From JBJHBP01 sp050485645 (GTDB lineage Bacteria > Pseudomonadota > Gammaproteobacteria > Steroidobacterales > Rariloculaceae), in the NCBI GenBank assembly GCA_050485645.1, contig JBJHBT010000016.1, forward strand, positions 1-64,000: DNA of 64,000 nucleotides, given 5' to 3'. Shown piece by piece: positions 27,136 through 35,540 of the stretch. Every line of letters begins with the position of its first letter. Positions within the stretch are counted from its first letter, which is position 1. The notes beneath the pieces were generated by a model, which worked only from the letters and a program-made list of their open reading frames with translations, was not told where the DNA came from and did no database searches. The position numbers and the translations under genes were made by a program.

Positions 27136-28211
27136 TGCGAATCAATCTGCCGCGGCTCGACAGAACGGTGCGACGCCTTCTGGCGCGTCGTCATGTGGCA
27201 CTGACTGAACGCGCGCAACGCTCGTGGACACTGTGTCCGAAGGAGTCCGCGGTGGCTCCCCCGGCGATCCACCTGCCGGGCACTCTCGATCATGTGGTGG
27301 CGCTGTCACCGTGGCGCGACTGGAATACGGAGAAAGGTCTGATCGACGGCGGGGCCGTCGAGCATGCCGCTTCCCGTGCATTCGCGATCAAAAACGTGGA
27401 GTTGGTGGATGCCTGGCTGTATGCGGGCCCGGCCAAGTCGCTCTCCGGCTTTGGCGCTGAGCGCTGGTTGCATCGCGATCTGCCGCAGCGTCAGGTATTC
27501 GATCAAGCAGCACTGGTAACCAACTTCAGCGGCAGTCATTTTTTCGGGAACCGGTTGCTGGATGACTTCCCACTGGCGCTGCTTGCGGATCCATCGTTGC
27601 CGCCCGTCGCCATGGTGACACGTCCCTACGGGCATGAGGCGGGGTATCGGGCCCTGTGCGGGCTGGCAGGCGATGCGCCGATACGGCGGGCGAGCGTCCG
27701 CGAGCTGGTGGTTTATGAGGATTTCGCGCAGAACTCTTCAAAAGCCGAGCGCTACCGGGAACTGCGGCGACGGGTTCGTGCGTCCCTCGGGGGTACCGTG
27801 GCAGCAGCCCCACCGGGCGTCTTCATCCGTCGCGGACCGGATGGCGAGCCGCGGCATCTGCTTAACACAGCACAGGTGGAAGCCACACTGGCGGCGGCAG
27901 GGTTTTCGATCATTGACACCACGCAACTCAGCGCCCGGGAGATCGCCGAGCGTTCGCTGAATGCGCGCATCGTGGTCGGAGTCGAAGGCAGCCATTTCTC
28001 GCACGCCATCTACACTGCCGCCGATCAGGCCACGTTTTTCGTGTTACAGCCGCCGGATCGCTTCGCGATGGCCTATAAGGAATACACCGACCGTATGGAC
28101 ATGCGCTTCGCATTTCTGGTCGGGCGGCCGGGGGAGGGGGGATTCACCATCGACCTGGACGAACTGCACCGCATGCTCGACCTGCTGGCTGCGAGTGATC
28201 GGGCGTCGTGA
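27135..28211 (+). CDS. GT61/DUF563-like glycosyltransferase
   Basis: This 358-residue protein resembles the DUF563 capsular-polysaccharide glycosyltransferases. The C-terminal half has VFIRRGPDGEPRHLLN, a strand-helix pair around AAGFSIIDTTQLSAREIAE, and ARIVVGVEGSHFSHAIYTA, which corresponds to the conserved glycine-rich active-site loop of the family. The N-terminal 100 residues are less conserved. The ATG at 27135 overlaps the stop of the DegT gene, and its own stop overlaps the GTG of the next gene. Assignment rests mainly on the C-terminal pattern, so the family is likely but the donor is unknown. Confidence 0.72.
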   Translation: MRINLPRLDRTVRRLLARRHVALTERAQRSWTLCPKESAVAPPAIHLPGTLDHVVALSPWRDWNTEKGLIDGGAVEHAASRAFAIKNVELVDAWLYAGPAKSLSGFGAERWLHRDLPQRQVFDQAALVTNFSGSHFFGNRLLDDFPLALLADPSLPPVAMVTRPYGHEAGYRALCGLAGDAPIRRASVRELVVYEDFAQNSSKAERYRELRRRVRASLGGTVAAAPPGVFIRRGPDGEPRHLLNTAQVEATLAAAGFSIIDTTQLSAREIAERSLNARIVVGVEGSHFSHAIYTAADQATFFVLQPPDRFAMAYKEYTDRMDMRFAFLVGRPGEGGFTIDLDELHRMLDLLAASDRAS

Positions 28212-29452
28212 GCAGCCAGCCGCGCACGGACGAGCTCATCCTGTTGCCGGTGCTCACCGCGCAGCCCGGACCGTCGGGTGGCTTGGTGCTGACACAGAAG
28301 TATCTGAACGGTGCGGCCGAATACGCGAAGATCTGGCCCGGCCCGGTCACCACGCTGGTCAACCTGGATCCGCAACGCACCTCGGACATGGATCATGTGG
28401 AGGTGATGCCGGGTGAGGCATGGCCGGGTGTGGAGGTGCGGCCGGCTACCGAAGCAGCGCTGCGGGCGCGGCTTGCGCGCGCGGCGGTGGCACTGGCATT
28501 TCTGTCACCTTTTGAGGCTTACCTGACGGGCCTGTGCAGGGGCATCGGCATGCCGCTGGTGTACGGCAGCGAGTATTCCCTGAAGACCGAGAAACAGATC
28601 ATCGATGCCAGTGTGCGCAATCCGATACTGCGCCTGCGCCGCAAACTGTGGGCCGACTGGGCCGAGCGCCAGCGGCTGCGTGCGTTGCGTGATGCGGCGG
28701 GTATCCAGTGCAGCGGTACGCCCACCTATGAGGTGTACAGGCAGGTGAACCCGAACGCGCTGCTGTTTTTCGACAACCGCGTGCCGTCGCGTTCGGTGAT
28801 CGGTATCGAAGAACTCGATGCCCGGCTGGTGATGTTGCGGGACCATCGTCCGCTGCGGCTGGTGTTTGGCGGTCGTCTGATTGAGATGAAGGGCGTGTCG
28901 TATCTGCCGCGCGTGGCCGGGGAGCTGAAGCGGGCGGGCGTGGATTTCGAGCTGGACATATTTGGTGATGGGGCGCTTGAAGGCAGGTTGCGCATCGAAA
29001 TTCAACGGGCTGGTCTGCAGGACCGGGTGCGCCTTCGCGGCGTGCTGGATTTCGCGGACTGGGTTGCCTGGCTGAAGGGCAACGCGGATCTGTTCGTATG
29101 CTGTCACCCGCAGGGCGATCCTTCCAGCACGTATCCGGAGGTGATGTCCTGTGGTGTGCCGATCGCCGGGTTCGACAACGATGCGTTTGCCGGCATCGTC
29201 GCGCATTCAGGCAGCGGCTGGCTGTCGCCGCTGGGCAAGCCGGCGGCACTGGCGCAGGTGATTGCGCGAATTGACAGTGACCGTGAGCAGCTTGCCAGGT
29301 CGTCATTGGCCGCCCGTGCCTTTGCGGCTGAGCACGCGTTTGAACGCACCTACGCGCGCAGGGTCGCGCATCTGATCGCATTGAGCCGGTTGCCGGAAGC
29401 TCTGCGCGGATCACGCCGCTATAACGGCCGCGCCGCAGCTCCTTCCGCGTGA
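28208..29452 (+). CDS. Glycosyltransferase, GT4-like, paralogue of the gene at 9355-10533
   Basis: This 414-residue GT-B enzyme starts with a GTG that overlaps the stop of the GT61-like gene (GTGA). The N-terminal domain has LTAQPGPSGGLVLTQKYLNG, and the donor domain has RLVFGGRLIEMKGVSYLPRV. The donor site DLFVCCHPQGDPSSTYPE almost duplicates that of the glycosyltransferase at 9355. The two genes lie at opposite ends of the glycan locus on opposite strands, which suggests an old duplication with later specialisation. Its last 34 bases overlap the 3' end of the convergent MBL-fold gene. Confidence 0.83.
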   Translation: MSSQPRTDELILLPVLTAQPGPSGGLVLTQKYLNGAAEYAKIWPGPVTTLVNLDPQRTSDMDHVEVMPGEAWPGVEVRPATEAALRARLARAAVALAFLSPFEAYLTGLCRGIGMPLVYGSEYSLKTEKQIIDASVRNPILRLRRKLWADWAERQRLRALRDAAGIQCSGTPTYEVYRQVNPNALLFFDNRVPSRSVIGIEELDARLVMLRDHRPLRLVFGGRLIEMKGVSYLPRVAGELKRAGVDFELDIFGDGALEGRLRIEIQRAGLQDRVRLRGVLDFADWVAWLKGNADLFVCCHPQGDPSSTYPEVMSCGVPIAGFDNDAFAGIVAHSGSGWLSPLGKPAALAQVIARIDSDREQLARSSLAARAFAAEHAFERTYARRVAHLIALSRLPEALRGSRRYNGRAAAPSA

Positions 29453-30774
29453 TTCATCGCATCGGCAATCCACAGATAGTCAAACAGCGCACGCCGGCCC
29501 TCGGGATAAACCTCCCGGAATCGCCCGTTCACCTGCAGGGTTTCACCACCCCACAAAAACCGGAACGCGAAGTACAGCGGTTCGGAAGCCAGTTCGATGT
29601 CGCAGGCATCCTGTGTGTGTTGCGCGGGACGCAACCCATCCCGGCCGCTGTATTCCACACTTTGCGCGTAATCGGTGAGCCAGATGCGCGCCGGTCGCAC
29701 GCGCAATGACAGCAGGTAACTGGCGGCACGGAGGCGGGCGCCCCAGTTCGGAAGTGGCCGATTCAGCTGTTGTTGGCGCGCGGCCATCTTCGCCAGCCGG
29801 GCGCGCAGGCGAAGCGTGGAGAGGTCCTTTCGCAGACGACGGGTGAACTTGTCTGCGGCTTCGGTCAGTGTTTCCATCGCCACGCGTTCCCCGGAAATCG
29901 TCGGGCGGCTTGCAAGCTCCGCGATGTCTGCACGATAGCGATGTACCGCGGAGCTACTGTCGATCTGTTCACCCAGTGTCCATGCATCACCCGGATACAG
30001 CACCACGGGCTGGGCGTTGGTATCGTTCCGGAGCCTGGTGACGATGCGCTCCACATCCACCAGCGCCTCGTTCATGTAGGCGTTCTCTTCGTGGCAGAAC
30101 CAGACGAAGCTGGCGAACGGGATCATGTGTCGGGCATCGAGTGCTTTGGTCTGCATCACCGCGCGGTCAAGCATTTCCTCCGCGCCCTTCATGCGCCGGG
30201 ACAGATCTTCGGCATTGCCATCCCAGGCCGACACCGAAAACTGGGACATCAACACGTCCACCGGCCCGGTCTGGGCACGCAATGCCTCGCATTGCGCCGG
30301 CGTGGCCGCCTGGCAGTCGTTCAGGTTCAGCACGCTGCCTTCCGGGGTGCGGATCAGCAGCCAGGAATCGTCCGACTTTTCCCAGACGTTGCACATCAGC
30401 TCGAACCCTGGTGCCAGCGCCAGCCATTCCATGGTGGGCAGCTCGCGAATCTCCGCGAAACCCAGCTTCTCGCAGTGCGAGATGATCTTGCGATCTTCGC
30501 TACTGTGAAACAGCACCGTGATCCTGCTGCGGAACTCTTCTGGAATCATCGCCAGCGTGCGCGGACTGAAGTGATCGGGGTGTTCGTGCGAAAACCAGAT
30601 GTGCGTGACGGATGCAAAGTCCTCGGCGCTGAATTTCGGCTCCGACAGCAGTGCCCAGCCGTTGTCGAATGCGGTGCCGACCAACCACGGATCGCAGATC
30701 AGGTGAACGGGATCGCGGCGAAATACCACGGAAGAATGCGTGACGAATTCAATCTGCATGGGCGCTTGCATCAT
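29419..30774 (-). CDS. MBL-fold metallo-hydrolase related to CMP-Neu5Ac hydroxylase beta-lactamase domain, no Rieske domain
   Basis: This protein of about 451 residues begins MQIEFVTHSSVVFRRD, followed by LICDPWLVGTAFDNGW, a segment reminiscent of the MBL domain of CMP-N-acetylneuraminate hydroxylases (UlaG-like group). The metal site HxHxDH is FSHEHPDHFS (His63, His65, Asp67, His68, counted from the ATG at 30774). Further metal ligands are less obvious. The Rieske domain of true CMAH enzymes is absent. Two ATGs at 30774/30771 and others at 30810 and 30759 are all possible starts; none has a clear ribosome binding site. It lies downstream of an aldo/keto reductase gene and its 3' end overlaps the convergent glycosyltransferase. 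Role unknown, possibly sugar-related. Confidence 0.75.
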   Translation of the reverse strand: MMQAPMQIEFVTHSSVVFRRDPVHLICDPWLVGTAFDNGWALLSEPKFSAEDFASVTHIWFSHEHPDHFSPRTLAMIPEEFRSRITVLFHSSEDRKIISHCEKLGFAEIRELPTMEWLALAPGFELMCNVWEKSDDSWLLIRTPEGSVLNLNDCQAATPAQCEALRAQTGPVDVLMSQFSVSAWDGNAEDLSRRMKGAEEMLDRAVMQTKALDARHMIPFASFVWFCHEENAYMNEALVDVERIVTRLRNDTNAQPVVLYPGDAWTLGEQIDSSSAVHRYRADIAELASRPTISGERVAMETLTEAADKFTRRLRKDLSTLRLRARLAKMAARQQQLNRPLPNWGARLRAASYLLSLRVRPARIWLTDYAQSVEYSGRDGLRPAQHTQDACDIELASEPLYFAFRFLWGGETLQVNGRFREVYPEGRRALFDYLWIADAMNHAEGAAARPL

Positions 30775-30877
30775 GGAGGGTGCTTTCTTGTCGGGGGCGG
30801 GAACGCGCATCAGGTTCGCGTGGCAGATGTAAGGTGTGCAGTATGCTGCGCATTGTGACGCACGTCGCGGATCGGTG

Positions 30878-31972
30878 TCACAAATTCCGGATGGTCCTCG
30901 CGACGCGCCCCGCCGCCCGTCGCCCACGGCGCATTGCCCGACGCAGCACTGAATCCTGCTGCTCCCAGGATTCCGGCCAGTTCACGCTGCAAAAGGCCTT
31001 GCCCAGCTCGACCACTTCGTCGCGCGTGAGCGCCACCTGCAACGCGGCCAGGTTGGCATCCAGCTGCGCGGTCGTACTGGCGCCGGCCACTGGTGTGACG
31101 CCGGGTTGTGCGATCAGCCAGGCCAGCGCAACGGCTGATGGTTGTACGCCATGGGTCAGGGCCATTTGTTCGAGCGTCTGGCGCGCAGTGCGCAGTCGCC
31201 GCATCGCGGCGCGGTTGGCTATCTGCGGAATGCGTGCGCACAGCGCGCCGGCGGCCAGCGGGGAGTAGGCCAGCAGTGCGATGTGCGTTTCGCGGCACAG
31301 CGGCAGTACGTCGCTTTCCGCGTGCCGGCGCAGCAGGCTGTATTCGTTCTGCACGCTGAACAGTGGCACGTCGCCCATGGCTTGCCGCGCCTCACGCAAC
31401 TGGGCTGCACTGAAGTTCGATACGCCGATCTCGCGTAGCAGGCCCTGGGTACGAAGGTCGAGCAGCGTGCCCAGGGTGTCGGCGATCGGCGTGTCGATGT
31501 CCGGGTGATGGATCTGCACCAGATCCAGGTAATCCAGCCGCATCCGCCGCAGGCTGGCCTCCACGTCGGCGCGTACGGCTTCCGGTCGCAAGTCCTTTCT
31601 TACGTCGACCTTCGTGGGGACATGGGGGTTGAGGACACGCGGGCCCGCGCCTCCTTCTGCCTCCGGCGCCGTCGTTCTGTTGAACGAAAACAGAACGCGG
31701 CCGTGCGGATCGCCGTCCCAGCGCAGCCCCACCTTGGTAAGAATCTGCACGTGATCGCGCGGCACACCCTGCAGCACGCGGCCGATCTGTTCCTCGCAGC
31801 GCCCGAAGTCATACAGCGGTGCGGTGTCGATCGCGGTGAGGCCGCGGTCGATGGCGCCACGCAGCAGCTGTTCGCGCTCGGCGTCGGACGCCTGGCGTCG
31901 GGCCATCGCACCGAAGACCAGTGGCGGCAGGATCAGACGGGCGTCGGGGTTGGGGGCCATGGCGGTGAGCAT
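30878..31972 (-). CDS. Aldo/keto reductase
   Basis: This 364-residue oxidoreductase has the full AKR tetrad: Asp49 and Tyr54 in IDTAPLYDFG, Lys80 in QILTKVG and His155 in LVQIHHPD. NADPH-contact segments GVSNFSAAQLREA and SVQNEYSLLRR are present. It resembles the group that includes D-threo-aldose/L-fucose dehydrogenases, but I cannot fix a substrate. The ATG at 31972 is preferred because the peptide upstream is Arg-rich and unlike the family. It lies divergent from gltX with 159 bases between them, and upstream of the MBL-fold gene on the same strand, so a shared transcript is likely. Confidence 0.87.
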   Translation of the reverse strand: MLTAMAPNPDARLILPPLVFGAMARRQASDAEREQLLRGAIDRGLTAIDTAPLYDFGRCEEQIGRVLQGVPRDHVQILTKVGLRWDGDPHGRVLFSFNRTTAPEAEGGAGPRVLNPHVPTKVDVRKDLRPEAVRADVEASLRRMRLDYLDLVQIHHPDIDTPIADTLGTLLDLRTQGLLREIGVSNFSAAQLREARQAMGDVPLFSVQNEYSLLRRHAESDVLPLCRETHIALLAYSPLAAGALCARIPQIANRAAMRRLRTARQTLEQMALTHGVQPSAVALAWLIAQPGVTPVAGASTTAQLDANLAALQVALTRDEVVELGKAFCSVNWPESWEQQDSVLRRAMRRGRRAAGRVARTIRNL

Positions 31973-32131
31973 AGTCTGTATCCGCCCCGAGGCACCATTG
32001 GTCGCGTCGAGCCGGCGCTCGCGCTGGCGTTCGGGTCCGGTGAGCCGTCCGCGGGATTTCGCCATGCCGCGGGTGGACCGTTTACACTACCGCCCCCGCA
32101 ATCGCCGACGCGACCAGCACACGGGCCGCCG

Positions 32132-33589
32132 ATGACCATAACAACCCGCTTCGCCCCCAGCCCCACCGGCTATCTGCACATCGGCAGTGTGCGCACCGCG
32201 CTGTATGCCTGGGCTTACGCCCGCCGCCACGGCGGCCGCTTTGTGCTGCGCATCGAGGACACCGATCGCGAGCGCTCCACTCAACCGGCCATCGACGCGA
32301 TTCTCGATTCCATGAAATGGCTGGCACTGGACCCGGACGAGCCGCCCAGCTACCAGACGCAGCGCTTCGACCGTTATCGCGAAGTGCTGGAGCAGCTGCT
32401 TGCCGACGGCAAGGCCTATCACTGCTACTGCACGCGCGAGGAGCTGGACGCCATGCGCGCGGACATGCAGGCGAGGGGCGAGAAGCCCCGCTACGACGGA
32501 CGTTGTCGCGCGGGCCTGGATGAGGCGACCATCGCGCACAAGTCCCGCGCCGGCGTGACCCCGGTCGTGCGCTTCAGAACCCCGCAGGAAGGCCATGTCG
32601 CCATCGACGACCAGGTCAAGGGCCGCATCGTGTTCGACAACGCCGAGCTCGACGACCTGATCATCGCGCGCTCCGACGGCACGCCCACCTACAACTTCGT
32701 GGTCGTGGTCGACGACGCCGACATGGGCATCACCCACGTGATTCGCGGCGACGATCACATGAACAACACGCCGCGACAGATCAACCTGTTCCACGCGCTG
32801 GGCGTGACGCCGCCGGTGTTCGCGCACCTGCCGATGATCCACGGCCCGGACGGTGCCAAGCTCTCCAAGCGCCACGGTGCCGTCAACATCCTCGAATACC
32901 GCGATATGGGTTACCTGCCGGACGCGGTGCTGAACTATCTGCTGCGCCTTGGCTGGTCGCACGGCGATCAGGAGATCTTCACGCGTCAGCAGATGACGGA
33001 GCTGTTCGACCTCGAGCATGTGAGCCGCTCCGCCGCCATGTTCGACCCGCAGAAATTCCTGTGGGTGAACCAGCAGCACATCCAGAGCGCGCCGGCCGAA
33101 CAGCTGGCGGCCCTGCTCGGTGAGCATCTGGCGACACAGGGGCTGGACCCGGCCAACGGCCCGCCGCTGGAGCTGACCGTGGAGGCGCTGCGTGCCCGCA
33201 GCCAGACGCTGCTGGAGATGGCCGAGCGCGGACACTGTTATTACGAGGAATACGAGGCGTTCGACGAGAAGTCGGCGAAAGCGCATCTGAAAGCCGCCGC
33301 GCGGCCGGTGCTGGAGGCACTGGCTGTCGCGCTGCGCGACGCGCCTGAATGGTCCGAGGCGGCGCTGGAGCCGGTGGTACAGCAGGTGGCCGAGTCGCTG
33401 CAACTGAAACTCGGCAAGGTGGCCCAGCCGCTGCGCGTGGCATTGACCGGGCAGGCCGCCTCACCGGGCATCGGCATGACGCTGGTACTGGTCGGCCGCG
33501 AGCGTGCGCTGGCGCGAATCGCGCGCGCGCTCACGTTCGTCGATGAGCGGGCGACGATGGCCGACGGTGACGTGACAGGCGTTACATGA
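32132..33589 (+). CDS. gltX: Glutamyl-tRNA synthetase
   Basis: This 485-residue class I aminoacyl-tRNA synthetase charges tRNA-Glu with glutamate. The start at 32132 gives MTITTRFAPSPTGYLHIGS, with the HIGH motif as HIGS at residues 16-19. The KMSKS motif is KLSKR at 243-247. RGDDHMNNTPRQINL and the C-terminal anticodon-binding helices are present, and the length is normal. The frame is open for 600 bases upstream, but that part is antisense to the aldo/keto reductase and not family-like. A tRNA-Glu gene lies 1.7 kb downstream. The stop is 35 bases from the convergent coiled-coil gene. Confidence 0.97.
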   Translation: MTITTRFAPSPTGYLHIGSVRTALYAWAYARRHGGRFVLRIEDTDRERSTQPAIDAILDSMKWLALDPDEPPSYQTQRFDRYREVLEQLLADGKAYHCYCTREELDAMRADMQARGEKPRYDGRCRAGLDEATIAHKSRAGVTPVVRFRTPQEGHVAIDDQVKGRIVFDNAELDDLIIARSDGTPTYNFVVVVDDADMGITHVIRGDDHMNNTPRQINLFHALGVTPPVFAHLPMIHGPDGAKLSKRHGAVNILEYRDMGYLPDAVLNYLLRLGWSHGDQEIFTRQQMTELFDLEHVSRSAAMFDPQKFLWVNQQHIQSAPAEQLAALLGEHLATQGLDPANGPPLELTVEALRARSQTLLEMAERGHCYYEEYEAFDEKSAKAHLKAAARPVLEALAVALRDAPEWSEAALEPVVQQVAESLQLKLGKVAQPLRVALTGQAASPGIGMTLVLVGRERALARIARALTFVDERATMADGDVTGVT

Positions 33590-33624
33590 CGTAGTCGGCG
33601 TCGCGACCCGGCTGTGCGTTAACG

Positions 33625-34197
33625 TCAGATCCAGCCGAACCCGCGCGACATCGTACCCAGCATCGTCGCCGCAAACGCAACGTAGAGCACCAGTGCCCAG
33701 AGCTTCGCTGACGCGATCTGGCCCGACAGCCGAATATCCATCGCGTGCATCCGGTCGGTCAACGAAGCGTTGAGCGCCTCGATGCGTCCGCTCAACGATG
33801 AGTTGACGGCGTCGATGCGTTCGCTGAGCGATGAGTTGACGGCCTCAATTCGTTCGCTGAGCGATGAGTTGACGGCCTCAATTCGTTCGCTGAGCGATGA
33901 GTTGACGGCGTCGATGCGTTCGCTGAGTGATGAGTTGACGGCCTCGATGCGTTCGCTGAGTGATGAGTTAACGGCGTCGATGCGTTCGCTGAGCGATGAG
34001 TTAACGGCCTCGATCCGCCCACTCAGCGACTTGTCCAGGGATTCGCTGCGGGAGATCGAATCAGCGTACATCGCATCCAGCTTGTCCCGCAGCCCACGCA
34101 GCTCCACGCGAATCTCCGACACATCCGATCGGATATGCGAGACGTCCGACTCCAGACGAGCAACCCGTGCTTCCACTGCTTCCTCCACTGCGACCAT
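33625..34197 (-). CDS. Tail-anchored coiled-coil protein with 11-residue repeats
   Basis: This 190-residue protein has no enzyme motif. Residues 1-55 form a heptad-like coiled coil (VARLESDVSHIRSDVSEIRVELR). Seven near-identical 11-residue repeats of the type IEAVNSSLSER follow, giving a predicted right-handed hendecad coil. A C-terminal hydrophobic helix (LWALVLYVAFAATMLGTM) should anchor it in the inner membrane. The start at 34197 is favoured by GGGGAAGGGG just upstream. The DNA encoding the repeats is itself a 33-bp tandem array, so copy number may vary between strains. It resembles small DUF1640-like or chemoreceptor-like coiled-coil proteins only in style. Function is unknown. Confidence 0.75.
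   Translation of the reverse strand: MVAVEEAVEARVARLESDVSHIRSDVSEIRVELRGLRDKLDAMYADSISRSESLDKSLSGRIEAVNSSLSERIDAVNSSLSERIEAVNSSLSERIDAVNSSLSERIEAVNSSLSERIEAVNSSLSERIDAVNSSLSGRIEALNASLTDRMHAMDIRLSGQIASAKLWALVLYVAFAATMLGTMSRGFGWI
33779..34030. repeat. 33-bp tandem repeat array (seven units plus a partial unit)
   Basis: Seven consecutive 33-base units start at 33779 and end at 34009, followed by a degenerate partial unit. Units differ at only a few positions (such as TCGATGCG versus TCAATTCG, and GTTGACGG versus GTTAACGG). The unit length is a multiple of three and keeps the frame of the coiled-coil gene. There are no spacers, so it is not a CRISPR array. Confidence 0.95.
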
Positions 34198-34419
34198 CAC
34201 CCCTTCCCCTGCGTAGTCAACTGCTGCCGCAAGGGTAGGGTGTCTCGCCGACACCACGAAAGTGGAATATTACGTATATCTGGCGGTTTTTTCATCGCGC
34301 GGCCGGCGCGCTTGTGGTCCATTGTTAAAGATGCAGCGACAACCGAAAAGGGGCAGGCGCGCAGCGGTATGGCAAATGCCGGCTTGAGACGTGGCGCAGT
34401 AAATGGCACGATTCATGGC

Positions 34420-34665
34420 ATGAAAACCACCATGGATTCTGCTGGGCGAATTGTCGTGCCTAAAGCTCTGCGTCAGGCGCTGGACCTCAAGGCCGGCCAG
34501 CCGCTGGAGATATCGGTCGAGAATGGGCGTTTGCAGCTGGAGCCGGCCGCTACGCCTATGACGCTGGAAAAGCGCGGCAAAGGCCTGGTCGCGGTACCCG
34601 AGAACCCGTTGCCCGAACTGACCGCCGACCTTGTGCGCGGCACGCTGGAAGGCCTGCGCAGGTGA
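34420..34665 (+). CDS. AbrB/MazE-type antitoxin (VapB-like)
   Basis: This 81-residue protein begins MKTTMDSAGRIVVPKALRQAL, the swapped-hairpin AbrB/MazE DNA-binding fold. A variable C-terminal tail should bind the toxin. The ATG at 34420 is chosen because the family motif begins immediately. Its stop codon overlaps the GTG start of the PIN-domain toxin (GTGA), the usual antitoxin-first order. It probably neutralises the toxin and represses its own promoter in the 222-base region upstream. Confidence 0.87.
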   Translation: MKTTMDSAGRIVVPKALRQALDLKAGQPLEISVENGRLQLEPAATPMTLEKRGKGLVAVPENPLPELTADLVRGTLEGLRR

Positions 34666-35066
34666 AGGCCGTGGACACCAGCGTCGTCGTTGCGGCGTTT
34701 GCGAGCTGGCATGAACTGCACGACGCCGCCAGACGTGTCCTGGACCAGCAGCCCGAACTGATAGAGCATTGCGCGCTTGAAGCGTACTCGGTGCTGACGC
34801 GTCTGCCGGCTCCGCATCGCGCGCCGGCCGTTGTCGCGCGCGATTTCATCTCGGCACGATTCCCGCGTCCGTTCCTGCGGCTTTCTCCGGAATCCTTCAG
34901 ACGGTTTGTGGCGGGTCTGGCAGCACAGGGAATCATGGGTGGCGCTGCGTATGACGCCCTGATCGCCGCAACCGCATCGGCCAACAAGGCCGAGCTGGTC
35001 ACTTGTGACCGGCGCGCGACGTCGATCTACGATCGATTCGGCGTTCCGGTCTCAATCCTCTCGTGA
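34662..35066 (+). CDS. PIN-domain ribonuclease toxin (VapC-like)
   Basis: This 134-residue protein is a PIN-domain nuclease. Acidic residues typical of the active site are visible: Asp5 in AVDTSVVVAAF, a Glu near position 40 in CALEAYSVL, Asp near 103 in AAYDALIAATA and Asp near 117 in LVTCDRRA. VapC-type toxins cut tRNA or rRNA when freed from the antitoxin. The GTG start overlaps the antitoxin stop. The pair lies just upstream of two tRNA genes, a common landing zone for accessory modules. Confidence 0.87.
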   Translation: MKAVDTSVVVAAFASWHELHDAARRVLDQQPELIEHCALEAYSVLTRLPAPHRAPAVVARDFISARFPRPFLRLSPESFRRFVAGLAAQGIMGGAAYDALIAATASANKAELVTCDRRATSIYDRFGVPVSILS

Positions 35067-35128
35067 CCGCCGCCTCAGATTCCCTTGACCCCCCTTCCCC
35101 GGCTACCTAAACTTCCCGCCCGGACAGT

Positions 35129-35204
<76 letters not shown>

Positions 35205-35233
35205 CTTCCCAACACAGTGACGGAACACTTCTA

Positions 35234-35239
35234 TATAAT
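35234..35239 (+). promoter_or_regulatory. Consensus -10 element of the tRNA-Glu gene
   Basis: A perfect TATAAT lies 41 bases before the tRNA-Glu gene and is followed by a GC-rich discriminator (GCGCTCCGGG) typical of stringently controlled stable-RNA promoters. The -35 region is weak. This suggests tRNA-Glu has its own promoter rather than depending on the tRNA-Ala transcript. Confidence 0.55.
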
Positions 35240-35279
35240 GCGCTCCGGGCGCGGCAACGCGCACGAATGCATCCTCAGC

Positions 35280-35355
35280 GTCCCCATCGTCTAGAGGCCT
35301 AGGACACCGCCCTTTCACGGCGGCAACCGGGGTTCGAATCCCCGTGGGGACGCCA
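35280..35355 (+). tRNA. tRNA-Glu (TTC anticodon)
   Basis: The acceptor GTCCCCA pairs with TGGGGAC, and the anticodon stem CCGCC/GGCGG closes CTTTCAC, whose middle TTC is the anticodon. The T arm is CCGGGGTTCGAATCCCCG and a GCCA end is encoded. It lies 75 bases after tRNA-Ala. Confidence 0.96.
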
Positions 35356-35540
35356 TTTATTGCCGCGCTCACTCCACCTTCTCCGGAAACAACCCCGGCA
35401 TCCAGCGGGGTGCGAGCGTGGCCGGGTGCCCCCGGTTTCCAGCGCGGTGTCTGTGTCTACGCGCCACCGTTGCGTATGCTTTACGGTAGCCGCCCCGGTC
35501 CGCGGGGCGTCGGCTGCTCAGGGAGGCTTTTCCGGCGCTG

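Noticed and set aside
32087..33403. A 438-codon open frame antisense to gltX
   Set aside because: The sense strand encodes an intact glutamyl-tRNA synthetase, and the antisense product has no motif.
33779..34030. Regular 33-bp repeats that could be taken for a CRISPR array
   Set aside because: Units abut directly without spacers, preserve a reading frame, and encode an 11-residue coiled-coil repeat.
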